52,596 bases of DNA from WRCA01 sp964587855. GTDB lineage: Bacteria; Pseudomonadota; Alphaproteobacteria; Rs-D84. Numbering within the stretch: the first letter of the stretch is position 1; every line of letters begins with the position of its first letter. Where the stretch lies: positions 1-52,596 of the forward strand of contig CAZPLT010000005.1 of the NCBI GenBank assembly GCA_964587855.1, in the 5' to 3' direction. Below are positions 8,944 to 17,215 of this stretch, piece by piece. The position numbers and the translations under genes are program-made. The notes under the pieces are model-generated. The model saw nothing but the letters and a program-made list of their open reading frames with translations. It was not told where the DNA came from and made no database searches.

Positions 8944-9837
8944 TTATTTAACTTCGGTAATTTGAATTTGTTCGCCCGTTATCAGGGTTTGTTTTGGAGT
9001 GTTTATCAGTACAAACAATATTCCAATTATGGCAATGATATTTAGCAAAATAGCGACATTTGCAAATCCTTTGCCCAGATTATTGCGTAGTTTTTTCCAT
9101 TTCAATAAAAATAGCATAAGTAATAATGAAATTATGTAAAAGATAATCATCGCATTGATTTGGGTTACCATCATTATTCCCCCCATAGTAACGAAAATCA
9201 AAAAGGCGATAATTGTATTTACTGGTTTTTTTGCTATCCAGCTAATTAATGTATCAAATGCTTTGAATTTTGTTGTTAAAACAGGGGCAGTTTTTTTATT
9301 ATCTGGCAGTAAAAATCCAGAATACCAGAACAAGCTTATTCCCAATGGCATAGATAACCAAAGTTTCCATGTTGGAATATTTTGGGCACGACCACGCCGA
9401 CATAAACCCTTTAATTTTAATATGCCACTTGCGATCAAGAAAATTGTTAATAAACTAATTATCACGGCTAAAGTGACTGCCATATTAAAGGTAGTTACCC
9501 TGGATATATAAACGGATATAAATCCAATCACAGCAAGCAATATTAAACTGATCAAATTTTGACCAGTATTAAGCATAATAAAGCTTTTGTGGTCCAAATG
9601 TGTTTTGGGTGTCCAATGTATAATTTTATAAACGGAAAATGCCGAGATAAATAATAATCCGATAACTGTAATAATATAAGAAATATTAAATAACTGTATT
9701 GAGAATAGAAAATTCATCAATAGTAATAAAGGAATTGTTAATAAAGTAAATACCCCTGTAAATTTTAATGGTGCCCATAACAACCATTTTAAAATAGGGG
9801 ATTTTTTATCGTCTGAAAATTTGTGTTTAATAGGCAT
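8944..9837 (-). CDS. Polytopic membrane protein in suf cluster, unknown
   Basis: 297-aa protein with about eight predicted membrane-spanning segments and almost no soluble domain. Short charged loops include KIIHWTPKTHLDHKS and KGLCRRGRAQNIP. No family was recognised. The start at 9837 has a good Shine-Dalgarno (aaagga) 7 bp upstream. It lies 26 bp downstream of sufC and 9 bp upstream of the AI-2E permease, all on one strand, so it is probably part of the suf transcript. A role in metal or sulfur supply would be a guess. Confidence 0.7.
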   Translation of the reverse strand: MPIKHKFSDDKKSPILKWLLWAPLKFTGVFTLLTIPLLLLMNFLFSIQLFNISYIITVIGLLFISAFSVYKIIHWTPKTHLDHKSFIMLNTGQNLISLILLAVIGFISVYISRVTTFNMAVTLAVIISLLTIFLIASGILKLKGLCRRGRAQNIPTWKLWLSMPLGISLFWYSGFLLPDNKKTAPVLTTKFKAFDTLISWIAKKPVNTIIAFLIFVTMGGIMMVTQINAMIIFYIISLLLMLFLLKWKKLRNNLGKGFANVAILLNIIAIIGILFVLINTPKQTLITGEQIQITEVK

Positions 9838-9863
9838 ATTATTTTCCTTTGTTCTTGTTATCT

Positions 9864-10550
9864 TTATTCTACCATAATTTTGCCTTTGGATAAAGACGTG
9901 ATTGCAGTTGGTGATACTAATTCTGTAAACTTTTCTTGGTGTGAAATAAATAGGAATGTAGTCGTAGCGGACATTTCAAGTATTATTTTGGCAAATAATT
10001 TTTGCGCCGTTGCATCTGCGCCGGAATCAGGCTCGTCCAAGATTGCAAGTCGTGGTTCGGTCATCAATAATCTTAAAAACATTAATCTTTTACGTTCCCC
10101 GCCTGAAAATCCAACATTTACACTGCGGTTTAACCATTCTTTTGGTATGTCCAGTTTTGTACGCGCGTCCTCTAGTTTTGATAAAAATTCGCCCATAGAT
10201 AAATCTTTGCCGGTTTGAAAATGATGATGTGCAGTCAAAGAGTGCTTTAAAAAACTTACTATGGTAAGACCGCTAATTTCTGGTACATTTTGCGAGCCGA
10301 TGAAAATTCCCAGCAATGAACGTGTTGTTGCGTTTTCAGTTGTAATATCGCGCCCATCAAAAATAATTTTCCCAGATTTAATTTTGTATTCAGGATTTCC
10401 GGCAATTATTTGCGCCAGGGTTGTTTTTCCCGAACCATTATGACCATGTAATAAATGTCGGGCACTACTCTTAATGTTCAAATTGATGCCATGCAATAAT
10501 TCTTTGTCGTCAAATAATGCAGTAAGATTTTTTATTTCAAGTAAGTTCAT
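9864..10550 (-). CDS. sufC: Fe-S cluster assembly ATPase SufC
   Basis: Cytosolic ABC-type ATPase of the SUF iron-sulfur scaffold (228 aa). It has Walker A HGHNGSGKTT (about residues 35-44), the signature FSGGERKRLMFL, Walker B LAILDEPDSGAD and the switch His in FISHQE. The SufC-specific GERKR and DEPDSGAD sequences separate it from transport ATPases. It starts 5 bp after the sufB stop, with its AGGAG inside the sufB end, so the two are translationally linked. At 228 aa it is slightly shorter than typical (~250). Confidence 0.94.
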   Translation of the reverse strand: MNLLEIKNLTALFDDKELLHGINLNIKSSARHLLHGHNGSGKTTLAQIIAGNPEYKIKSGKIIFDGRDITTENATTRSLLGIFIGSQNVPEISGLTIVSFLKHSLTAHHHFQTGKDLSMGEFLSKLEDARTKLDIPKEWLNRSVNVGFSGGERKRLMFLRLLMTEPRLAILDEPDSGADATAQKLFAKIILEMSATTTFLFISHQEKFTELVSPTAITSLSKGKIMVE

Positions 10551-10555
10551 ATTAT

Positions 10556-11857
10556 TTACTCCTGGCTTTTTAATGCCATTTGAATCAGCTGTTTGCTTTC
10601 TACCAAAAATTCCATTGGTAATCTGGAAATTACGGGTGCAGCCATACCGCCAACAATTAATGCGGTTGCTTCGTCTGTGGACATCCCCGCCATTTCAAGA
10701 TAAAGCAGGGCAGCAGCGTCAATTGCACCAGTGGTTGCTTCGTGGCTTTGATCATTTTCACAATTTCCCAAAACTATGGTTGGCAAAGTATTTAATACAG
10801 CCTGGGTCCCAATCATTCTGCTGTCGCATTTGCTTGCGTTTTTTGCGCCTTTTATATTTGTTCCAAATGATACCAATGAACGAAAAGTTTGTTTAGATGT
10901 TTCCAATGCAATGCCATAAGAAACTATGTTGGACGTGGTTTCATTTGCTGCGTGAATCATTTTTGTTCCTGTGTCAGCTTGCTGAATATCGCGTGTAATA
11001 GAAAGCGAATAAAAGTCGCTGTGTGCGCCAGCGCCTGCTAAAATAGAAGATGGGTACTTCCAAGTTTTCGCGCTGCCGATTTCAACCTGGGTCCATAATA
11101 ATTTTGCATTTTTTTCAACCCGACCACGCTTGGTTACGAAATTATAAATATTATTTGCCCAGTTTTGAACAGTTGCATATTTTACAATTGAATTATCCAT
11201 AGCAACAATTTCTACAACCCCGCTGTGTAACTGATGATTCAGGCGACGTGGTGCGCTGCATCCTTCTAGATAAGATAGCTCTGCACCTACATCTGCAATT
11301 ATTAGTGTGCGTTCAAATTGTCCTATTTTTGCGGTTTCGATTCTGAAATAGCTGGCTAAATCAATTGGACATTTTGTGTTTGGTGGAACATAAACAAAAG
11401 TCCCATCTGAAAATACGGCTGCATTTAATGCTGCGAAAAAGTTATCGTTTGATGATACAACAGTGCCCAGGTATTTTTTTACCAAATCTGGGTATTTTTG
11501 TGTTGCTTCGGAAAAAGGTAAAAATATTATACCCAAACGTTTAAGCTCTTCGGTATAACTGGTATTTACGGATTTAGAATCAATAACTAAATCTGTCGCC
11601 ATTCCCAGTAGAACATTTTGTTCTTTGATTGGCAGTCCCATTTTTTCATATGTTTCTTTCAGATCAGAATTATCAACGGGTCCAGATTCATGAAAATAAT
11701 CCAGGGCATTATAATCAATTGGGTCATAATCTATTTCGGCCCAATGGGGTTCTTTCATTTTTTTCCAAACATCAAATGCCGCCAGTCGCCAGTCGGTTAA
11801 CCATTTAGGCTCGACGCGTTTTTTAGAAATTTCCAAAATTGTTTGTTCAGATAGCAT
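10556..11857 (-). CDS. sufB: Fe-S cluster assembly scaffold SufB
   Basis: SufB scaffold subunit on which Fe-S clusters are assembled within SufBCD or SufB2C2 (433 aa). Family motifs are VYVPPNTKCPIDLASYF, LEGCSAPRR, ASKCDSRMIG (the position of the Cys implicated in sulfur acceptance), HEATTGAID, and the terminal MSTDEATALIVGG / RLPMEFLVES blocks. It is somewhat short for SufB (E. coli 495 aa). It starts immediately after the stop of the upstream 176-aa gene, and sufC follows. sufD, sufS and sufE/U are not in this window. Confidence 0.94.
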   Translation of the reverse strand: MLSEQTILEISKKRVEPKWLTDWRLAAFDVWKKMKEPHWAEIDYDPIDYNALDYFHESGPVDNSDLKETYEKMGLPIKEQNVLLGMATDLVIDSKSVNTSYTEELKRLGIIFLPFSEATQKYPDLVKKYLGTVVSSNDNFFAALNAAVFSDGTFVYVPPNTKCPIDLASYFRIETAKIGQFERTLIIADVGAELSYLEGCSAPRRLNHQLHSGVVEIVAMDNSIVKYATVQNWANNIYNFVTKRGRVEKNAKLLWTQVEIGSAKTWKYPSSILAGAGAHSDFYSLSITRDIQQADTGTKMIHAANETTSNIVSYGIALETSKQTFRSLVSFGTNIKGAKNASKCDSRMIGTQAVLNTLPTIVLGNCENDQSHEATTGAIDAAALLYLEMAGMSTDEATALIVGGMAAPVISRLPMEFLVESKQLIQMALKSQE

Positions 11858-12388
11858 TTAATTATTTGTTGCTAATCCACGTGCTTGACTCAGCAGTGTT
11901 ATTGTTTGCCCTAATAACCCATCTGAAAAGGCGACGGCCAATAATCCATCAGAATCTGTTTTTGCAATATGGTCCAGAAAATTAGATGCATGATCAATAT
12001 ATGTATCTGCTGCATGGGCAATGGCAGAATCAAGTTTTATTGCCTGGCGAATTTGTTCCAAGACATACGGATTTTTTGAATATTCATCCATCAATCCACC
12101 CGCCCATTGCCACAATGGGTGTTCTGGTGTTTCGCGTTGTTTTATTCCAATTTCTGCAGCTATTGGTATAAGTTGTTGTAATAAATTTTGATAAATTATT
12201 TCTGCATTTTGAGAGATTGCACTGGCAACCTCTTTGGATTTGAGTGTATTTTGCATTTTTATAATTATTGCGGCCATTGCGGCTAATTTTATATTTAATG
12301 AACTGGTTTTCTTAATTAAAAATATAATCATGATAAAAAGTAAAAAGCCAAATCCAGAAGATATTATAGAAAAAATTTCATAATTCAT
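11858..12388 (-). CDS. Membrane-anchored protein heading the suf cluster, unknown
   Basis: 176-aa protein with a single N-terminal membrane segment (about residues 8-26) and a mainly alpha-helical soluble remainder. Helical stretches include KLAAMAAIIIKMQNTLKSKE and AIAHAADTYIDHASNFLDHI. No family was recognised. It has a good Shine-Dalgarno (aaaagga) before ATG 12388. Its TAA directly abuts the sufB ATG, so it is the first gene of the suf transcript. The tight coupling suggests a function linked to Fe-S assembly, but nothing in the sequence shows which one. Confidence 0.72.
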   Translation of the reverse strand: MNYEIFSIISSGFGFLLFIMIIFLIKKTSSLNIKLAAMAAIIIKMQNTLKSKEVASAISQNAEIIYQNLLQQLIPIAAEIGIKQRETPEHPLWQWAGGLMDEYSKNPYVLEQIRQAIKLDSAIAHAADTYIDHASNFLDHIAKTDSDGLLAVAFSDGLLGQTITLLSQARGLATNN

Positions 12389-12410
12389 GTTTACGTTCCT
12401 TTTGTATGTG

Positions 12411-12438
12411 ATTTTAACATAATTTTTAGTAATCGCAA
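12411..12438 (-). promoter_or_regulatory. Putative promoter of the suf cluster
   Basis: On the minus strand, TTGCGA (12438-12433) and TAAAAT (12416-12411) are separated by 16 bp, 22 bp before the first suf-cluster ATG. No clear iron-responsive operator was recognised. Confidence 0.45.
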
Positions 12439-12465
12439 ATCACTAACAATAAGATGACTATTGTC

Positions 12466-12495
12466 TTGACGACGATTCGCAAAAATTGCTACAAT
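12466..12495 (+). promoter_or_regulatory. Putative promoter of the TcpQ-secretin pair
   Basis: TTGACG (12466-12471) and TACAAT (12490-12495) are separated by 18 bp, about 33 bp before the first gene's ATG. It shares the divergent intergenic region with the suf promoter. Confidence 0.6.
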
Positions 12496-12527
12496 ATAGA
12501 CAATATCATAATACAAAAGGAAGGATG

Positions 12528-13373
12528 ATGTTCCGAAAGTTCTTTATTTTCGCACTTTTTGCGACGGCTTGTGGATATGTGTTTGCAGCCGATACATCTA
12601 ACAATTGCTATAATACCCAGCGTACGCAACAACAAGTTTGGCCGGCTCCTGGCTCAGAAGCTGATGTCCAATACAATTCGGATACTGAAGAAGTTGCTCA
12701 AAATAATACCGATGCTCAGGATGGGTATCGTATCGTTTCAAAAAGCGGTACAGGGTTGGTTATTGAAAATAATTTAAATGTTAGCGGTCAGCGTAATGGC
12801 ACCGCATGGGCTGGGGGTGCAGACTTAACTCATCCTTATCAGGCACCATCCGGATTTAACATTTTTGAATCCCAGGCTGAAATGCCATTGATGCATACAG
12901 AAATGATGGAAGATGATGGTGGTTCTATTTTGGCAATTTCTCGATCCAGTAAATCCCAGGCGAAAAATACACCAAAGATGGCAGAAGTAACAAATGACGA
13001 AGTTTCGGCTAAGTTGGAATATTTAGATAATGACAGTAATTTCGAAGTAGAATCAGAAGAAGTTTCTAATACAACATCTAAAGAAATTATTGCAGCGTCT
13101 TCATCTTCGACCCCGGGTCAGGTTCGTAGCTGGGTTGTTGCATCAGGACAAACTTTGCGTGAAATCTTGCAAGATTGGTGTGATAAAGAAGGATGGGATT
13201 TAGTATGGAATACTTCACGCGAATATCCAATCCAAGCATCTGCTGTATTCAAGGGACGTTTTATGGATGTATCCAGTGCATTGGTTCGTAATTTCAGTCG
13301 TGCAACACCGATTCCTTATGCAAAATTCTTTAAAGGGAACCGAGTATTAGTAATAACGACAACAGAAGAATAA
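12528..13373 (+). CDS. TcpQ/PilL-C-like periplasmic pilus assembly protein
   Basis: 281-aa secreted protein. The signal peptide FRKFFIFALFATACGYVFA is followed by a long low-complexity acidic region, then a C-terminal ~80-residue domain beginning SWVVASGQTLREILQDWC. That domain matches the toxin-coregulated pilus protein Q (TcpQ / PilL C-terminal) pattern, with GWDLVW, FKGRFMDVSSALVRNF and NRVLVI. In type IVb pili this protein aids secretin stability or localisation. The start is one of two tandem ATGs; 12528 has better spacing to AAGGAAGG than 12525. The secretin follows 58 bp downstream. The domain call is good, the exact role inferred. Confidence 0.75.
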   Translation: MFRKFFIFALFATACGYVFAADTSNNCYNTQRTQQQVWPAPGSEADVQYNSDTEEVAQNNTDAQDGYRIVSKSGTGLVIENNLNVSGQRNGTAWAGGADLTHPYQAPSGFNIFESQAEMPLMHTEMMEDDGGSILAISRSSKSQAKNTPKMAEVTNDEVSAKLEYLDNDSNFEVESEEVSNTTSKEIIAASSSSTPGQVRSWVVASGQTLREILQDWCDKEGWDLVWNTSREYPIQASAVFKGRFMDVSSALVRNFSRATPIPYAKFFKGNRVLVITTTEE

Positions 13374-13431
13374 AAAATTGTTTCAACGAATCGTTATTTG
13401 CCTTAAAATATTTGGGTAGGAAAAATATAGT

Positions 13432-14991
13432 ATGAAAAAAACAATTGTTATCAGCTCTTTATTATTTGCTCTTTTCCTAGTGAGTGGTTGTGCTAAAAAA
13501 GATTCTGCCCAGGTCGCATCGGCGGTTGATCAAGATTTTGTAAATGCCTATGACGCTTTTGAAATGTCCAGAAACCCCAAGGCAAAAATATCAACTGATA
13601 CAATTTCTACCAGCGAGGGTGTATGGCTTGGTAATACCAGTACTATGCTGGATCATAAAAATACTTTGCCAAAAGAATTTGAAACAGATACTGGCATTAC
13701 AATTATGTTGGGGGAACAGGTAAGTCTGCAAGTTTTGGCAAACAATATTTATTCTATTACAGGGATCCCTTTAAAAATAGACAGCCAGATAAACGATGAA
13801 AAATTAAAGAAAGCGATGAACATTGCTTATACTGGAAAATTATCTGGATTGTTAAACCAAGTTGCAACAGATATGGACTTGTTGTGGTATTACGATAAAA
13901 GTAGCATAGTATTTTATGAAACAGAAACAAAAACGTTTGCTTTGTTTGCCTTGGGGACAGATGTTAATTATCAGTCTGCAATTCGTACAGACGATGGGAA
14001 CCAAGTATCAATGGAATCTAATTTGCACGAATGGGAAGATGTTGAGAAAACTATGGAGTCTATAATTGGGGATAACAGTGGTTCTAAATTCAAAGTTTCT
14101 CGTGCGCTGGGAACAATAACCGTCACTGCACCTCCATCTGTTTTGAATCGTGTTGGGGAATATATTGAAAAACAAAACAAACGCTTATCTCAACTGATTA
14201 CAATTGATGTCAAGGTTTTACAGGTTTCAATTCAAAATGCATCAGCTTTTGGATTAAATTTGACTGCGGCTATTAATGCTGCATCTGGATTAACTTTGGC
14301 GGCAAACCCGAAAAATAATTTGGGACTTACTGATTCCAGTTCTATGAGTATTGCTGTTTTGGGGTCAAATACTTATGGTGCATCTAATGGTTCGTTAACT
14401 AGTGTCGAAGGAAGCACAGCTTTGATTACCGCATTGGCCAGCCAAGGTAAAGTATCATTGGTTACAAATGTTGGTGTTACAACACGTAATAATCGTATTG
14501 CACCCGTTTCTAATACAAAAACAACTGGATACATAAAACGATTCGAATCGCGCAATTTTACAACCGTTGAATCCAGTACTGTGGACCAAGAAGATTTGGA
14601 AACTGGATTTTCTATGCAGCTTTTACCAAATGTTTTGGAAAATGGCAAAGTTCTGTTGATGTTCAGAATGTCGATTCGTGAATTAATAAATATGCGTTCA
14701 GAAACAATTGGCGAAGTTGTATTGCAGCTGCCCGAAGTTGAAGAACGCAGCTTTATGCAGGAAGTTATTATGGAATCGGGTCAGATTTTGGTTTTGTCCG
14801 GGTTTGAGCGTCAAAGCAATAATGATACCAGATATGGTCTTGGGGATGCCGACTTTATGGCATTGTCGGGATCGCGTGATACTACTAGCCAACGTGATGT
14901 ATTGGTTGTTATGTTAACGCCCCAGGTTCTGGTCAGCCCAATGGATGCAGAAAGAAATATTCAACAACATTGGGGCGCCCCATTGAATTAA
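13432..14991 (+). CDS. Type IVb pilus secretin, PilN/BfpB-like lipoprotein
   Basis: 519-aa outer-membrane secretin. The signal peptide ends in a lipobox (LVSGC, lipidated Cys20), as in BfpB, TcpC and R64 PilN. The N-terminal region (about 90-190) resembles a secretin N0/STN domain, and about 215-265 is an N1-type domain. The C-terminal secretin gate/barrel has VEERSFMQEVIMESGQILVLSGFE and LVVMLTPQVLVSP. It pairs with the TcpQ-like gene just upstream. No pilus ATPase, platform protein or prepilin peptidase lies beside them, so the remaining parts must be encoded elsewhere. A prepilin gene is at 31661. Confidence 0.88.
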   Translation: MKKTIVISSLLFALFLVSGCAKKDSAQVASAVDQDFVNAYDAFEMSRNPKAKISTDTISTSEGVWLGNTSTMLDHKNTLPKEFETDTGITIMLGEQVSLQVLANNIYSITGIPLKIDSQINDEKLKKAMNIAYTGKLSGLLNQVATDMDLLWYYDKSSIVFYETETKTFALFALGTDVNYQSAIRTDDGNQVSMESNLHEWEDVEKTMESIIGDNSGSKFKVSRALGTITVTAPPSVLNRVGEYIEKQNKRLSQLITIDVKVLQVSIQNASAFGLNLTAAINAASGLTLAANPKNNLGLTDSSSMSIAVLGSNTYGASNGSLTSVEGSTALITALASQGKVSLVTNVGVTTRNNRIAPVSNTKTTGYIKRFESRNFTTVESSTVDQEDLETGFSMQLLPNVLENGKVLLMFRMSIRELINMRSETIGEVVLQLPEVEERSFMQEVIMESGQILVLSGFERQSNNDTRYGLGDADFMALSGSRDTTSQRDVLVVMLTPQVLVSPMDAERNIQQHWGAPLN

Positions 14992-15010
14992 TAAAAAGAA
15001 ATTAAAAAAA

Positions 15011-15042
15011 CAAAACCCCGCAATGTGCGGGGTTTTGTTTTT
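15011..15042. terminator. Bidirectional terminator between secretin gene and rpsT
   Basis: A 12-bp perfect stem (caaaaccccgca / tgcggggttttg) with a 3-nt loop has T-rich sequence on both sides and serves both convergent genes. Confidence 0.92.
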
Positions 15043-15056
15043 AATAAGAATAAATC

Positions 15057-15317
15057 TTATTTCATTGCATTAACTTTTTTTGCCATGCGAGATACCTTGC
15101 GAGCAGCGCATTTTTTTGGCATTGTTTTGCCAGCGGCTTTCATGATTTTGCTTTCTGCTGTACGTGATGCTGCAACTGCTGCTGTTTTATCACCGCTTTC
15201 AATTGCTTTGACTGCTTTTTTAGTAAATGTTTTAACCTGAGTTTTGCGGGCAGTATTGACCGCGTTTTTCTTTGCTGTTACCAAAATTCTTTTTTTTGAC
15301 GATTTGTGATTTGCCAT
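15057..15317 (-). CDS. rpsT: 30S ribosomal protein S20
   Basis: 86-aa, very Lys/Ala-rich primary 16S rRNA-binding protein. The start MANHKSSKKRI and the helical repeats KKAVKAIESGDK and GKTMPKKCAARKVSRM match the S20 family. Its Shine-Dalgarno is aaagga. S20 close to dnaA is a known alphaproteobacterial arrangement; here plsY and dprA lie between them and rpsT is on the opposite strand. Confidence 0.95.
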   Translation of the reverse strand: MANHKSSKKRILVTAKKNAVNTARKTQVKTFTKKAVKAIESGDKTAAVAASRTAESKIMKAAGKTMPKKCAARKVSRMAKKVNAMK

Positions 15318-15382
15318 TTTATTATTTCCTTTTATTATCTTTGGTTTTGCGTTATTTTACATTCAGAATAAAGGAAATGCAA

Positions 15383-16033
15383 ATGATTTATATAATTTTA
15401 TTACTTGTTTCATATCTGTTGGGCAGTATTCCATTTGGATGGTTATTGATTCGTATAATGGGCAAGGGTGATATCAGAAAAATCGGCAGTGGCGGAACTG
15501 GTGCAACAAATGTAGCGCGTGTTTTGGGTCTGGGCGGATTTGTTGGGGTTTGGGTGCTGGATATGGTCAAGGCAGCCGCAGCTGTGTGGATGGGTGCTCA
15601 TTTTATTTCCCCTGTCTTTGGCGCATTGTGCGGATTTATCGCGATTGTCGGACATTGCTTTCCAGTATGGTTAAATTTCAAAGGTGGCAAGGGTAATGCC
15701 AGTATGTTTGGTGTGTTGTTGGCTATAAACCCATTAACGTTTCTGGTAATTGGTATTGAATGGTTATTAGTTGCAGCAACAACAAAATATTCCAGTTTGG
15801 GTGCAATCGTTGGATTTTTGATAATGCCTTTGTTGGGATTTACAATTGGGTTTGATATGGGGTTGGTATTTGTTGCTATTGCCGCGCTGTGTTTATATCA
15901 ACATCGTGCAAATATAAAAAGATTATTATCTGGCACAGAATCAAAAATGCAAATGGATCCAAAAAAGTTGATAGCTGCTTTGGTGGTGGTTGGCTTGTTG
16001 GTGTTGGGACTTGTAATCGCGATCAATGCATGA
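15383..16033 (+). CDS. plsY: Acyl-phosphate:glycerol-3-phosphate acyltransferase
   Basis: Integral membrane enzyme that makes lysophosphatidic acid from acyl-phosphate and glycerol-3-phosphate, the first step of phospholipid synthesis (216 aa). The PlsY motifs are present: SIPFGWLL, GSGGTGATNVARVLG (motif 1), GHCFPVWLNFKGGKG (motif 2) and YSSLGAI (motif 3). ATG 15383 is favoured over 15377 because the aaagg lies 8 bp away. The next lipid enzymes, PlsC (35997-36704) and PgsA (18546-19145), are also in the window; plsX is not. The 3' end overlaps dprA by 8 bp. Confidence 0.94.
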   Translation: MIYIILLLVSYLLGSIPFGWLLIRIMGKGDIRKIGSGGTGATNVARVLGLGGFVGVWVLDMVKAAAAVWMGAHFISPVFGALCGFIAIVGHCFPVWLNFKGGKGNASMFGVLLAINPLTFLVIGIEWLLVAATTKYSSLGAIVGFLIMPLLGFTIGFDMGLVFVAIAALCLYQHRANIKRLLSGTESKMQMDPKKLIAALVVVGLLVLGLVIAINA

Positions 16034-17039
16034 TTTATTTAATAAACTTTTAATTCTTCGTACGCCTGGCATTGGTCCGGTTAAATATAATGCTTTGATA
16101 CAAAAATTTGGTTCGGTTGATGCAGCTGCCGAATCGTTGAACGCTGATATTGAATTTTCCGATTCGATAAAACGAGAAATGGAACTAGCCGAATCGTTGG
16201 GAATTAAATATATCTGTGATGATGAATCGTTTTATCCAAAGCTTTTACGTGAAATAAAAAATCATCCACCAGTTTTATGTGTTCGTGGAAATATAAATAC
16301 ATTATTAAAAAAATCTGTTGCTATGGTTGGTACCAGACACGCATCTGCTGCGGGACTTTCGTTTATGGAAAATCTGGCAAATGATTTTGTAAATCATGAA
16401 TATGTGGTTGTATCTGGAATGGCAATGGGAACAGATACTGCGGCGCATACAGGCGCTTTGCGTGGTACGGGCGATTTACAAACGATTGCTGTACTGGCGG
16501 GTGGGGCAGATTATATTTGGCCACTTGAAAACGAAAGATTGTATAACTATATAATACAGCGTGGCGCGGTAATCAGTGAAATGCCAGTTGGCAGCAAACC
16601 AATCGCAAATAACTTTATTCAACGTAATCGATTGATTGCCGGAATTTCTGAAAAATTAATATTGGGCGAAGCAGATTTAAAGTCAGGCAGTATGACAACT
16701 GCTGGATTTGCATTGGATTACGAACGCCCAGTGTATGCGATACCATCACATCCATCAGATGAGCGTGCTGCGGGCCCGAATCGGTTGATTAAGCAAAAAA
16801 AGGCGATTTTATGTCAGGGCAGGGATGATTTTTTCCAAAATGACGCAAAAAAGGAAAATAAAAAATTATCTCCAAAAAATGATAGTGAGCTGTTGGATAA
16901 GATAGGAATAATTCCAGTCTCAGAATCTGTATTGACACAACTTGTCAAAAAAAGCGTATCAGAAATTAAATGTGAATTAATAATGCTAGAACTGAGCGGA
17001 AAAATTAAAAAAACAGATATGGGTTATGTAAAATTATAA
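16026..17039 (+). CDS. dprA: DNA-processing protein DprA
   Basis: Single-stranded DNA-binding RecA loader used in natural transformation and recombination (337 aa). The N-terminal region is HhH/SAM-like (RTPGIGPVKYNALIQKFGS). The Rossmann-like DprA core has VAMVGTRHASAAG, SGMAMGTDTAAHTGAL, LAGGADYIWPLEN and the GSMTTAGFALDYERPVYAIPS region. The C-terminal winged helix is KKSVSEIKCELIMLELSGKI. It is translationally coupled to plsY through an 8-bp overlap. DprA occurs in most bacteria, so on its own it does not prove competence. Confidence 0.94.
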   Translation: MHDLFNKLLILRTPGIGPVKYNALIQKFGSVDAAAESLNADIEFSDSIKREMELAESLGIKYICDDESFYPKLLREIKNHPPVLCVRGNINTLLKKSVAMVGTRHASAAGLSFMENLANDFVNHEYVVVSGMAMGTDTAAHTGALRGTGDLQTIAVLAGGADYIWPLENERLYNYIIQRGAVISEMPVGSKPIANNFIQRNRLIAGISEKLILGEADLKSGSMTTAGFALDYERPVYAIPSHPSDERAAGPNRLIKQKKAILCQGRDDFFQNDAKKENKKLSPKNDSELLDKIGIIPVSESVLTQLVKKSVSEIKCELIMLELSGKIKKTDMGYVKL

Positions 17040-17153
17040 CGCCTTTAATGTCAATACAGTGTCTATACAATATGCAGAAAACCGCGAAAAAAACGAATCG
17101 GATGCAAGAAATTTTTTTTCAAAATTCGCTTAAAAAAATTTGCTATTCAGTTT

Positions 17154-17190
17154 TTATCCTATAAATTAAATCTCATTAGGGTTATCCATT
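17154..17190 (+). promoter_or_regulatory. Two imperfect DnaA-box-like 9-mers upstream of dnaA
   Basis: TTATCCTAT (17154-17162) and TTATCCATT (17182-17190) match the DnaA box TTATCCACA at six and seven of nine positions. They lie 28 bp apart in the dnaA leader. They would fit autoregulation of dnaA. In AT-rich DNA such partial matches also arise by chance. The rest of the 176-bp gap is AT-rich and has no clear promoter. Confidence 0.35.
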
Positions 17191-17215
17191 TTTTGTGGAA
17201 GGAAAGGAGTCAAGT

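Noticed and set aside
17040..17215. Chromosomal origin (oriC) upstream of dnaA
   Set aside because: Only two partial DnaA boxes are visible, without a cluster of near-consensus boxes. The location may fit dnaA autoregulation but not a defined origin.
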